Below are positions 27,393 to 36,342 of a stretch of 64,000 nucleotides of DNA, piece after piece. Every line of letters starts with the position of its first letter. Position 1 is the first letter of the stretch. The position numbers and the translations under genes were made by a program. The notes under the pieces are model-generated. The model was not told the origin of the DNA. It saw nothing but the letters and a program-made list of their open reading frames with translations, and did no database searches. The stretch is from Rhizobium oryzicola. Lineage in GTDB: Bacteria > Pseudomonadota > Alphaproteobacteria > Rhizobiales > Rhizobiaceae. The stretch is from the NCBI RefSeq assembly GCF_030504645.1, contig NZ_JAUKWQ010000004.1, positions 372,001 to 436,000 of the forward strand. Direction: 5' to 3'.

Positions 27393-27701
27393 TATCGGTC
27401 GGGCTCAAGCCGGAGCTGCATCTTTTCCGATTTTGCGGCCCAGCTTGACGACCTAGTGACCTGCCACTGAGGATTTCCCGATTGGTCTTCCTGCGCGTGC
27501 GCTGCACCGCGCCGCTCTACCCCGGTGGAACCCTTCGTGTCGCTATCCGGGCAGAAACATCTCTCGACCCATTGTGTTTTTTATGGAATGGCACGCCGCA
27601 CGGAGGCGAACCCGCCTAAAATGGCGATGTTCCCCTTGTATCCGGCGCAGCAAAGGCGTGCTGAACTTGCAAGACAGTGATCCGACGGCCCCACGTGCCC
27701 A
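27393..27701. other. Intergenic region between convergent units, nothing recognised
   Basis: 309 bp between the tetR gene (plus) and the ialB-like gene (minus). No strong hairpin with a T-run and no plausible gene were seen; the open frames here are short and lack a recognisable family. Confidence 0.4.
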
Positions 27702-28337
27702 TCATTTCAGCTTCTCCAGCGCTGTAATAGCCTGGTCTAGTCCGGCCCAGGAGAGGGGGATTGCGACTGTGTTGCCGGTGGCGTCGGTGAAGCGGATATT
27801 GCCTTCGGCGCTGGCGCGGATCACCGCAAGGGTTGCCGTATCTGGCTTGGCGCTCGCGATGCAGGCACCGCCGAGGCAACGCTGCCACGCAAGCGCAAGC
27901 CCACCTTTTTCATCTGTGCCACTCTTACCGTTTCCAGAAAGCCGAACCTGACCGGGCAGGCTGATATTGACAGGCAGAAGTGCCGTCAGGGTTAAGTCCT
28001 TCTCCCCCGGCAGACGACCGAGAGCCACTTGCGCAATCGGCTGTTGCTGCCCCTGCACCTGTACCGTCTGCGCGACCTCGCAGGTCTGACCGGACGCCCG
28101 CGCAGGCTTGCCGTCCGCAGTCGCCTGTGCCGGAACCTGCACGCAACGCAGCACCCAGCTGCCATAGGTGGCCGTGGTGACAGTTGGTTCGTTGGGAACG
28201 GCAGGTTTCTGAGCATCCACCTTGACCGCATCCGTCTTCGGCGTCGTCTGGGCAAGCGCTGCTGTGTCAGCGGTAAGCGTCAATGCAGCACAGAGACTTG
28301 CAAAGAGAGCGGACGTCATAAGGCTATTTGTGAACAT
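27702..28337 (-). CDS. Invasion-associated locus B (IalB) family protein
   Basis: About 211 residues with an N-terminal signal peptide (SLMTSALFASLCAALTLTADTAALAQ). The mature part shows GSWVLRC, GQTCEVAQTVQVQGQQQPIAQVALGR, the Cys-containing LAWQRCLGGACIA and a C-terminal VAIPLSWAGLDQAITAL, characteristic of the IalB family. IalB-type proteins are periplasmic/outer-membrane-associated and help invasion in Bartonella; in free-living rhizobia the role is unclear. It follows tpsB by 111 bp on the same strand, so it may assist the secretion system. The start is uncertain (28319, 28337 or 28349). Confidence 0.8.
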   Translation of the reverse strand: MFTNSLMTSALFASLCAALTLTADTAALAQTTPKTDAVKVDAQKPAVPNEPTVTTATYGSWVLRCVQVPAQATADGKPARASGQTCEVAQTVQVQGQQQPIAQVALGRLPGEKDLTLTALLPVNISLPGQVRLSGNGKSGTDEKGGLALAWQRCLGGACIASAKPDTATLAVIRASAEGNIRFTDATGNTVAIPLSWAGLDQAITALEKLK

Positions 28338-28447
28338 AAATCGGACCATGAATGTCTGTGTACGGATGACGCTCGCCACATGGCGTGGCGGCGCCAGGTT
28401 TGTGTGTAAACGGGATAATCCGTGCAACCGGCAACACGAAAGCCGGC

Positions 28448-30226
28448 TCAGAACCTCGCAATGAACCTCATGTTGAAGCGGTTCTGGCTATCGAGACTGG
28501 AGGATTCGCCATGGGCATATTCCAGCGTCAGCGTCGCCGAATGTGGGCTTGCCTTTTCTGACAGACCGACGCGGATACCGGCGCCGAAGGCGCTGGCGCG
28601 GGTGATCTCCTCTTCCGCGGCCGTCGGCTGCTCCAGCTTGGCAATGCCCGCCGCTCCGAACAGATAGGGTGCCACTGCACTACCAAAGGCATTGCCGAGA
28701 CCAAGGCTCTGCGGCAGCGTTACGGGGAATGACAGCTCGGCGCGGAACGCCGCTCCGGCATCGCCTTGCATCTTGCCGCTGTCGAAGGCTGATAGCCAGT
28801 CAGCACCGCCAAGCCCGAACTGCTCCGAAGAGGCCAGCGCTTCGCCGAACGAGGTCTGCGCCTTGCCTGACACCGACAGGTGCATCCGCTCTGCCAGGAA
28901 GGATTGACCATAGGTCGCAGAGATTTCCAGCTTCTGGAAATCCGGCTCTGCGCCGCTGCGTGACATCGGCAGGTCGGTGGTCCCACTTCGAGCACCTAAA
29001 CCGTCCAGCCCGAAGGATGCGGTCAGGCTACCGCTGAACTGCCCGCCCCAGGCGGTGATCATGTCACCGGTCTGCGTGAAGCGCAGCACCCGCAACTGGT
29101 CTTGCGTGAAGGGCGTCGTCGCGCCGCTCAAGTTCAGCTTCTGCTTCTCCTCAGTGACGTCGAAGGAGAGCACCGAGCTGGTGTTAGCCTCCCGGGCGCG
29201 GATCCAGCTATAGCCGAGTTTGGTGGAAAGCCGCTGGTAGTGATCCTCCATCGTATAGGCGAGATCCGATTTGGGATGGGTGCGGCTGTCCACACCTTCC
29301 ATGTTGAGCCAGAAGCCATCCGTGCCGAGCGGCAAAGTGAAGCCCGCGATGATCTGCCGGTTGCGCGGATCTTCGTCGAAGACATTGTCGTTGAAGCCGG
29401 GATAGCCGTTGAGGCGCAGATAGCCGACTTCCCCCATGCCCAGCAGGCTGTTGAAGTCAGCGCCGACCCCCATCACATAGCGGCCGAGATTATCCGCCAA
29501 GCTGTTGTCCATGGTGAGCGTTGCGGTGACGGCATCATAGCGGCCATCCACGACGATAACCGTGCCGCCGGGCTTCGAGCCCGCCTTCAGCGTCGACTTC
29601 AGCATCACACCGGGCGTGTCGCCAGCCAAAAGCAGGCGGCGTTCGAGCTCGGCCTTTGTGAGGCCGGTCTTGCCGACCAGCGGGGCCAGTACGTCGTTGA
29701 TGCGGCCACGCACATGCTCCGGCAGAGCGGAGGCGTCGATCGCCTCCACCTGTCCATCCGTCACCACAAGCCGCAGCGGCCTGCCGTTCTTCACGGTCTG
29801 CGGCGGCAGGCTGACGCGCACCAGGAGATAGCCGGCCTTCGCATAGGCTTCTTCCAGTTGCCGGGCTGCGGCAAACAGATCCGCCCCCGTGACGCGGCGG
29901 CCCTTCAGCGCGGCTTCCACTTTGGCCGTCTCGGCGAGAAGCTCCGCCCTTCCACCCTCGACCACCAGGCCGGATGGCGTGACACTGAGCTTCTCTGCAT
30001 CCTTCGGCGCATCAAGCCCAGTTGCCCCGTCAAGCGACATGCCGCCCTCAACCGGGCGCACCACCGGCGGCGCGTAGCTCGGTGCAACCACCTGGCTTGC
30101 CGTCTGTGCATGGGCCTTTTGCATGGGCACTGTGGCAACAGCGAGGAGAGCAGTCATTGCGAGCAAACTGCAATGTGACTGCCAGTTTAAAGTTATTTTT
30201 TCGATCGCAATATCACTATTCGGCAT
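28448..30226 (-). CDS. TpsB outer-membrane transporter (ShlB/FhaC/HecB family)
   Basis: A 592-residue two-partner secretion translocator. It has a signal peptide ending near QKAHA and POTRA domains at about residues 90-240 (GYLLVRVSLPPQTVKNGRPLRL, LTKAELERRLLLAGDTPGV), then a C-terminal beta-barrel ending in the terminal Phe of RFNMRFIARF. The loop-6 VRGY motif position reads LSAF in WLSAFDSGKMQGDAG, so the usual arginine is absent. The start ATG at 30226 overlaps the tpsA stop (TAATG), indicating coupling. It exports the adjacent TpsA. Confidence 0.87.
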   Translation of the reverse strand: MPNSDIAIEKITLNWQSHCSLLAMTALLAVATVPMQKAHAQTASQVVAPSYAPPVVRPVEGGMSLDGATGLDAPKDAEKLSVTPSGLVVEGGRAELLAETAKVEAALKGRRVTGADLFAAARQLEEAYAKAGYLLVRVSLPPQTVKNGRPLRLVVTDGQVEAIDASALPEHVRGRINDVLAPLVGKTGLTKAELERRLLLAGDTPGVMLKSTLKAGSKPGGTVIVVDGRYDAVTATLTMDNSLADNLGRYVMGVGADFNSLLGMGEVGYLRLNGYPGFNDNVFDEDPRNRQIIAGFTLPLGTDGFWLNMEGVDSRTHPKSDLAYTMEDHYQRLSTKLGYSWIRAREANTSSVLSFDVTEEKQKLNLSGATTPFTQDQLRVLRFTQTGDMITAWGGQFSGSLTASFGLDGLGARSGTTDLPMSRSGAEPDFQKLEISATYGQSFLAERMHLSVSGKAQTSFGEALASSEQFGLGGADWLSAFDSGKMQGDAGAAFRAELSFPVTLPQSLGLGNAFGSAVAPYLFGAAGIAKLEQPTAAEEEITRASAFGAGIRVGLSEKASPHSATLTLEYAHGESSSLDSQNRFNMRFIARF

Positions 30227-31953
30227 TAGTTGGCGGAGCATGAGATTGTGAAATTCGGACCAAGGGAGCACAGCGCGCTTGTCAGCTGCGGATGCTGCGT
30301 CGTCATGCTGCTGCCGGAGCTAGCATCCCCGGATGCACCATTGCCTGACGCGGCCGAATAGATGACGACCTGTGGCAGGACAGTGGACACAGTCGTCACC
30401 TGCTGAAGATTGAGCCCATAACTCGTTGACACCACGGAGACCGGATTGAAAACCGGCGGCGTGATCGTAGCGTCCGGTATGGTCACAATTGGCGGTACAG
30501 TCGGAATGACCACAACAGGTGGCGTCACCACGGGCGGTGTCGTAGGTACATCGACGACGGGCGTTTCAGGCTTCGTTACAGGTGGCGTCGGCGTGGTTCC
30601 GCCATTGCCGCCGCCCGTGCCCGGGTTCGTGTTGCCACCACCGGTATTGGTCCCGCCGCCGGGCGTGGTGCCGCCATTGCCGCCGCCGGAATTGCCGCCA
30701 CCCGTGCCCGGGTCCGTGTTGCCACCACCGGTATTGGTTCCGCCGCCAGGCGTGGTTCCGCCATTGCCGCCGCCCGTGCCCGGGTTCGTGTTGCCACCAC
30801 CGGTATTGGTCCCGCCGCCAGGCGTGGTACCGCCATTGCCGCCGCCGGAATCGCCACCGCCCGTGCCTGGGGTCGTGCTGCCGCCACCGGGATTGGTACC
30901 ACCGCCAGGCGTGGTGCCGCCATTGCCGCCGCCGGAATTGCCGCCACCCGTGCCTGGGTCCGTGTTGCCACCTCCGGGATTGGTCCCGCCGCCGGGCGTG
31001 GTACCGCCATTGCCGCCGCCGGAATTGCCGCCGCCCGTGCCTGGGGTCGTGCTGCCACCACCGGTATTGGTACCACCGCCATTTGCAGCAGTTACCGTAA
31101 ACTGCCCCTGCTGATAGGTTAGGGTGTAGTTGCCAGTTGCCGCGCCAGACAAGGCGCCGCCGGATGCGTATGTTTTGTAGTTCCCAGGCGGCAGGGAAGC
31201 CGGGGCATCAGAGGATGTCATAACCGCCGTCAACAGGCTGTCTGTCTGCTGGTTCTTCCAGCCGGATACGGTGTAGCCGATCTGTGGCATCGTGCCACCC
31301 TCTGCCACTGTTTCATCGCTTGCCGTTATGATGAGAGTCGCCGGCGTTACGGAGACGTTGGCGCTTGCATAGGTGATCGCATAATTCGAATTGCCGAGCG
31401 TGCCCTGCGTAATGGCATAGGTGCCGACATTGGAGGCAGGCGTGGCTGCTGTTGCAAGCGTACCGGAGAGTGTGTCGCCATTCACCAGACCGGAACCGCC
31501 CACCGTGTAGGTCAGCGTGGGAACCGCATCGCCGTAAACCATCGACTGCGCATCGGCGGTCACCGTGATCGGACGGGCTGAGATTGTCACATCCGCGCCG
31601 GTATAGGTGATAGCATAATTGGAATTGCCGAGCGTGCCCTGCGTGATCCCATAGGTGCCGACATTGGAGGCAGACGTGGCTGCTATTGCAAGCGTACCGG
31701 AGAGCGTGTCGCCATTTACCAGGCCGGAACCGCCCACGGTGTAGGTCAGCGTGGGAACCGCATCGCCGTAAACCATCGACTGCGCATCGGCGGTCACCGT
31801 GATGGGACGGGCTGAGATTGTCACATCGGCGCCGGTATAAGTGATCGCATAATTGGAATTGCCGAGCGTGCCCTGCGTGATCCCATAGGTGCCGACATTG
31901 GAGGCAGGCGTGGCTACTGTTGCAAGCGTACCGGAGAGCGTGTCGCCATTCAC
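30226..31953 (-). CDS. TpsA adhesin, 3' part (after the pentanucleotide frameshift)
   Basis: 575 codons continuing the upstream tpsA frame once one CCAGA unit is removed. It carries two and a half near-identical 78-residue MBG-type repeats, each with GGSGLVNGDTLSGTLA, SNVGTY and TQGTLGNSNYAITY. A Gly/Thr/Asn/Pro-rich low-complexity stalk follows (about 30590-31080). The tail ends with two cysteines ten residues apart (CSLGPNFTISC), resembling the disulfide-closed C-terminus that anchors HMW1-type adhesins. The internal ATG at 31953 is not a likely natural start. The stop overlaps the tpsB ATG. Confidence 0.75.
   Translation of the reverse strand: MNGDTLSGTLATVATPASNVGTYGITQGTLGNSNYAITYTGADVTISARPITVTADAQSMVYGDAVPTLTYTVGGSGLVNGDTLSGTLAIAATSASNVGTYGITQGTLGNSNYAITYTGADVTISARPITVTADAQSMVYGDAVPTLTYTVGGSGLVNGDTLSGTLATAATPASNVGTYAITQGTLGNSNYAITYASANVSVTPATLIITASDETVAEGGTMPQIGYTVSGWKNQQTDSLLTAVMTSSDAPASLPPGNYKTYASGGALSGAATGNYTLTYQQGQFTVTAANGGGTNTGGGSTTPGTGGGNSGGGNGGTTPGGGTNPGGGNTDPGTGGGNSGGGNGGTTPGGGTNPGGGSTTPGTGGGDSGGGNGGTTPGGGTNTGGGNTNPGTGGGNGGTTPGGGTNTGGGNTDPGTGGGNSGGGNGGTTPGGGTNTGGGNTNPGTGGGNGGTTPTPPVTKPETPVVDVPTTPPVVTPPVVVIPTVPPIVTIPDATITPPVFNPVSVVSTSYGLNLQQVTTVSTVLPQVVIYSAASGNGASGDASSGSSMTTQHPQLTSALCSLGPNFTISCSAN
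30590..31080. repeat. Gly-rich minisatellite in tpsA
   Basis: Tandem units of about 72 and 87 bp encode GGGTNPGGGNTDPGTGGG-like residues on the minus strand. About six copies differ by point changes and by presence of an NSGGG insert. It probably forms a flexible stalk near the cell surface and is prone to copy-number change. Confidence 0.8.
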
Positions 31954-32060
31954 CAGACCAGACCAGACCCGCCCACCGTGTAGGTCAGAGTGGGAGCTGT
32001 ATCACCATAAACCATCGATTGAGCATTGGCAGTGATGGTGATAGGACGGGCCGCGACACT
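31365..32060. repeat. 234-bp tandem repeats (MBG domains) in tpsA
   Basis: Two nearly identical complete 234-bp units (starting near 31492 and 31726) and a partial unit, plus a diverged further copy towards 32060. The spacing is set by the recurrent GGAACCGCCCAC junction at 31492 and 31726. The high identity implies recent duplication. Confidence 0.75.
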
Positions 32061-35000
32061 GACCGCTCCTTCGACATAGGAAATCTCGTAGTTGCCCTCC
32101 GCTGCACCGTTGAGGGTACCGCCGGAGGCCGTCGCTTTGTAGCTGCCGCCAGCGTTTGATGTCGCCGTGACCGTGGTGCTGTAGGTAAGGCCGTTGAGAT
32201 TACTATCGCCCTGGCCATTCTTCCATCCCGTGATCGTCGCGCTGTAGGTTGGGCTGGCGTCACCATAGACCTGGGTGCCGGCCGCCGTCACTTCTAGCGG
32301 CGCCTTCGTCACGGTCGCTGTGGCGCTTCCCGCATACAGCACCCGGTAGTTTACGCCACCCGTACTTGTCGCAGCCTGGCTGGAGCCGTTCATCGCGACC
32401 GTCAAGGTGCCGACCTTGGTCAGCGGGTCCACGGTGATGGTCGCGCCTGACAGCGAAAGGCTGTCGCCCGCGGGGCCGAAGACATAGGCCGAGGGGCCGC
32501 CATTGCGTGTCACGGGGCGCGCTGTAGCGGTAAAATCACCATAGGTGCTGGAATAGGTAGCGCTGGAGACATAGACAACGGGGGTCAGCGCATAGAGCTG
32601 CGGATAGTAGCCTGAGCTCGGCGGCGCCCATGTGCTCGTGAAATCCCAGTTTGATCCCTTCAGACGCGCCTTGAACGCTGCCGTATCCTGGAACTCGGCC
32701 GTCGTGAGGCCGACCAAATACCCTCTTGATCCGCCAGCGCCGGTCGTTTGACCGGACGTGGTTGTGTTCCAGAAGGATTTTTCAGTGTAGCCCGTGTTCA
32801 AGCCAACGAGTGCGGCGGTGGAAGCGGCGAGGGTCCCGTTCACGCTGCCAACCGCATAAGCATTGACTATGGCGCCAGGATTCGCTCCGACCAATCCGCC
32901 GACGCTCGCGGCACCGCTCACATCGCCCGTCGCATAGCTGTTGGCCAGGGTTCCTTCATTCACGCCGACAAGTCCCCCGATCGATTCCGTGCCGGTCACG
33001 AAGCCATCTGCATAGGTCTGGTCAATGGTGGTTTGGTTGTCTCCCACCAAGCCGCCGACGAAGGCGCCGCCGCTCACTGCTACCGAAGCATAGGATTGAC
33101 TGATGGTGCCATTGTTGCTGCCGACAAGGCCGCCGATACCGTTCGAACTGGCTCCGTCGCCGGCCACAGTTCCCGTGGCGTAGGAACCCGAAATTGTCCC
33201 GCCATTGTATCCTGCCAATGCGCCGACGGTGTACTGGCCGGTGATATCAGCATTGATCAGACCAACATTTTTTACAACATTCCCATTGAAGCCAAAAAGA
33301 CCAATGTTAGAACCCGACGGGCGCTTGATGGTAAGCCCGGTGATGGTGTGGTTCTGGCCGTCGAAACTGCCGGTGAACGGCGTGCTTCCGTCGCTGATCG
33401 GCACGAAACCCGCGCCGGTGTTCCAGCTTGCGGTGGCGCTCGCGTCAATATCGCGGCCCAGGGCGTATTTGCCGGACAGGTTATCGTTGATGTCCTGCAA
33501 GTTCTGCAGTGTATTGACCAGCATATAGGCGGTCAGCGTCGTCCCCGCGCCGGCATTGGCGCTGTAGTCCGTCGGCGACGTATAGCTGGTCGGATTATAG
33601 TAGATAGACACCCCACCTGTCGCATACGCCTTCATTCCACTCGCAAAAGTTACAGTTCCGGTTCCTGTGCCGGAATTGTCTGCCCGGAGCAGAACGCTGC
33701 CGCCGTTATCGGCTCGAATATCGGAATTGACGTTAACACTTCCGTAGGCCGATAGGATCAGTTGCGTACCCGAACTCCATTGAACGGTATTTGCCACGGT
33801 GATGGTGCCCGCTTGCGCGCCATCCGAGCCTGCGATGCCCGTCGTCACCGTGACATTAGCGCTGCCAAGGGCAGTGGTTAGGGTGTTAACGTTCAACACG
33901 CTGTCGTCGGCATTGGCGGAAAAGCCGGACATGCCGCTGTCTGCGGCGTTGGAAATGGTGAGGTTGTAGGGGTCCAACAGCAGCGTGCCGAAACCGCCGG
34001 GACCGGAGAGATTGGTCAAGCCGGCATAGTCGAGCACCGCCTTGCCGGAGACTTCCACATCACCGCCCTTGCCGCTTCCAGCGCCAAGCGCAGTGATCAG
34101 ACCGGTGAAGCTGGTGAACTCATCCGACCACACGACAACATTGCCGCCATTGCCGGACTGGGTGGCATCCGCCCTGATCGCGCTGGCAGCATCAATGCTG
34201 ACCGTCTCTGCCCGCTGCGTCTTGCCCTTGCCCTGCTTGTCGCCACCGATCTTGACCTCGCCGCCGCCCTTCGCGCCGGACACGTCCACCGTCGCTCCCT
34301 TCAGCGCGATCGACTTGCCCGTCAGCGTGACCTTTCCGCCCTTGCCCGCATCGGGAGTCGCCTTGATCTTGCCGGAAACGGCAAGATCTCCACCCTCTCC
34401 GCCACCAATGACGATCTCACCATCACCACCGGAAATGCTGTTGGCTTCAATGGAACCGGAGATGTTCACAGCCTTGCGCGCGGCGTTGCGCGCGGTTGCC
34501 GCCTGCATGACCACAGTGCCGCCGTCGGCGGAAATCTTGCCGCGGTTCTCGATCAGCGCGCCATCGCCCTCGGCGCCATTCTTCGTTGGCACCGCCACTT
34601 GAAGGAAGCCGTCGCCCGACAGATCCAGCGTCGCCTGCTCGCCGGAACCCAGACCGACCTTCCCAATGGGGACAGCGATAAGGCCGTCGTTTCTTACCGT
34701 GCCCCCGATCAGGGCTGCATAGCCACCGCGGCCGACCGTGATCACACCTTCGTTGCTGACACCGGCGGAAGCGCCATTGCCGTTGAAGTTATACTGGCCC
34801 TTCAGGAAGTCTTCGTTGGACATGTCGAGCGACGAAGCGACAAAGCCGCCGCCAACCTTGACCGAGCCGCTGGGCGTGATGGCAATTCCATTGGGATTAA
34901 TGAGATAGACCTGACCATTCCCGGTAAGCGAGCCGGCAATGGTTGAAGTGGTGCTGCCGGTGACACGGTTCAGGATGGCGGATGACGCATGAGGCTGAAC

Positions 35001-35243
35001 GAAGTTGACCGAATTGCCGGACCCGATGGAAAAGCCGTTCCAATTGACAATCGCCTTATCGGACCCTTGCGTCACCGTCATTGCCGATCCGTTCGCGCCA
35101 ATCGCGACTGAACCGGAGACAACCTGACCGCCGGCTGGAAGGACATCACTCGCCATTCCAGCCATGGGATGTAGGGCGAGCGCAGTCGATGCAAGCCAAG
35201 CTGCAAGACGTGCCGAACGCGTTGCGTGATTGTATTTCGTCAT
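31950..35243 (-). CDS. TpsA filamentous hemagglutinin-like adhesin, 5' part
   Basis: 1,097 codons, ending early at TGA 31950-31952 because of an extra CCAGA unit; with two units the gene would encode about 1,670 residues. Features in order are a signal peptide (RLAAWLASTALALHPMAGMA), the TPS secretion domain (about residues 30-260, with LINPNGIAI as the conserved NPNG element), beta-helical FHA-like repeats, GLUG-type repeats (GGLVGSNNGTISQSYA, GGLVGVNEGTLANSYATG), a YDG-like region and MBG repeats. Start 35243 is chosen because GGGGGA lies 5 nt upstream; 35255 is the outermost ATG. The protein is secreted through TpsB to the cell surface, probably for adhesion. Confidence 0.85.
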   Translation of the reverse strand: MTKYNHATRSARLAAWLASTALALHPMAGMASDVLPAGGQVVSGSVAIGANGSAMTVTQGSDKAIVNWNGFSIGSGNSVNFVQPHASSAILNRVTGSTTSTIAGSLTGNGQVYLINPNGIAITPSGSVKVGGGFVASSLDMSNEDFLKGQYNFNGNGASAGVSNEGVITVGRGGYAALIGGTVRNDGLIAVPIGKVGLGSGEQATLDLSGDGFLQVAVPTKNGAEGDGALIENRGKISADGGTVVMQAATARNAARKAVNISGSIEANSISGGDGEIVIGGGEGGDLAVSGKIKATPDAGKGGKVTLTGKSIALKGATVDVSGAKGGGEVKIGGDKQGKGKTQRAETVSIDAASAIRADATQSGNGGNVVVWSDEFTSFTGLITALGAGSGKGGDVEVSGKAVLDYAGLTNLSGPGGFGTLLLDPYNLTISNAADSGMSGFSANADDSVLNVNTLTTALGSANVTVTTGIAGSDGAQAGTITVANTVQWSSGTQLILSAYGSVNVNSDIRADNGGSVLLRADNSGTGTGTVTFASGMKAYATGGVSIYYNPTSYTSPTDYSANAGAGTTLTAYMLVNTLQNLQDINDNLSGKYALGRDIDASATASWNTGAGFVPISDGSTPFTGSFDGQNHTITGLTIKRPSGSNIGLFGFNGNVVKNVGLINADITGQYTVGALAGYNGGTISGSYATGTVAGDGASSNGIGGLVGSNNGTISQSYASVAVSGGAFVGGLVGDNQTTIDQTYADGFVTGTESIGGLVGVNEGTLANSYATGDVSGAASVGGLVGANPGAIVNAYAVGSVNGTLAASTAALVGLNTGYTEKSFWNTTTSGQTTGAGGSRGYLVGLTTAEFQDTAAFKARLKGSNWDFTSTWAPPSSGYYPQLYALTPVVYVSSATYSSTYGDFTATARPVTRNGGPSAYVFGPAGDSLSLSGATITVDPLTKVGTLTVAMNGSSQAATSTGGVNYRVLYAGSATATVTKAPLEVTAAGTQVYGDASPTYSATITGWKNGQGDSNLNGLTYSTTVTATSNAGGSYKATASGGTLNGAAEGNYEISYVEGAVSVAARPITITANAQSMVYGDTAPTLTYTVGGSGLVW
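31953..31967. repeat. (CCAGA)3 pentanucleotide tract in tpsA
   Basis: Three perfect CCAGA units followed by CC. The equivalent place in the other MBG repeats has one unit. Three units shift tpsA to a stop; two units restore VGGSGLVNGD exactly as in the neighbouring repeats. Confidence 0.85.
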
Positions 35244-36067
35244 TCTATCCCCCATGCGCTTCGTATTTCCACTCCAACGTCCGCTCTTCTTGAGTACCCC
35301 TTAGGAAGAGCCATTCCATCTGCTCAGTCCGCAAGCTCACGCCCTCAGGTAGTAAAGCCTCCGCTGCGAGCGCCAAATCAAAATTCGAGAAATACAATCC
35401 ATAGTCGTGAAATCCTAAATGATTGATCCAAAATTAATATTAGCTCCGCCTTGTTTATTGTATATAATATGCTGTATTTTATGGCGATTCGAAAATATAG
35501 AACGGTGTCTTGTTCGGAAATTTCGTAGTAAAGATTGGTGACATTGTCATCATGTTTCCCGAAAATTCCACGTTAAATTATTTTGATGATCGGTTACGAT
35601 AGGAAACGTTCATAAAATCTCGGAAATCGGTCTTATTGATTAAATTCAATTTGAATGTACAGAAGCCAATATTCCATGGGGCTGATGTAGGGCGATGGTT
35701 CCGGCCGCAGTCTGCCATTCTGCAATTGCTAGCATGACGTGAGTGCGGTTTTGGAATGCGGAAACGACATGAGTCGGGCGGCACGAAGAGGTTGCGGGCG
35801 ACTGGGGGAATGGCGACGAAGCGCTGAAGCCTTCCCGGTCATCTGAAGTTTGGTCGCATCCGCTCCCGTTTTCGCAGCGGCCCGTGGCTGCCAACAAAGG
35901 CGGGACCGAAGACAAGGAGGAAATTCCGCGGATCGCCCATGAAGCTCCGATGAATTGGGGTGTGGCGGACCAAAAATCAGAATTGAGAATCTTACCGGCT
36001 TTGCGATTGCGCCGCTGGGGTTTCTTGCGTCCTCAGTTTCCTGTCACCAGCGGGTGCCCCTTCGAAG
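35244..36067. other. Long region upstream of tpsA, no gene recognised
   Basis: Strongly AT-rich from about 35430 to 35660, likely holding the tpsA promoter (minus strand). Several short frames exist on both strands (for example minus 35646-35915) but none shows a known family or a good ribosome binding site. Confidence 0.4.
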
Positions 36068-36110
36068 TTGACTCGCGTCAAGCCCTGGTCTAATACTCTA
36101 GAATATAAGA
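36068..36110 (+). promoter_or_regulatory. Promoter and CTAGAATATA operator of the liv operon
   Basis: The -35 TTGACT (36068-36073), a 17-bp spacer and the -10 TAATAC (36091-36096) are followed immediately by CTCTAGAATATAAGA (36096-36110). The same motif occurs at other promoters of this island. A leader of about 230 nt without a recognised gene separates it from livH. Confidence 0.65.
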
Positions 36111-36342
36111 AAAGCGGCTTTCGTCTGTATGTGGCGGTGCGCGGGGAAATGGCTTGCGAAGCCAGAGGGCGTGGGGTGGAGGACGGTTCGAGTGGAGGCT
36201 TTGGAAGATGGCCAGTTTTTTGCGGCAGTCTCGGTGAGCGGCATTTCTGATTGGCGCGAGAGAAGATGCCGCGCCAAACGCTCGGTGGATCATCCTTCAC
36301 TGCGATCCTAAAACGCATAATCGTCGGGAGCGAATCTCTAAA

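Noticed and set aside
29102..30178. 358-codon plus-strand open frame
   Set aside because: Antisense to tpsB, with no motif or ribosome binding site.
30590..31080. Possible CRISPR-like array (regular repeats)
   Set aside because: The units are in-frame coding minisatellites of 72 and 87 bp with no unique spacers, and they encode the TpsA stalk.
30446..31114. Proline-rich plus-strand frame of 222 codons (PPP repeats)
   Set aside because: It is only the reverse strand of the Gly-rich minisatellite in tpsA. No signal peptide or ribosome binding site.
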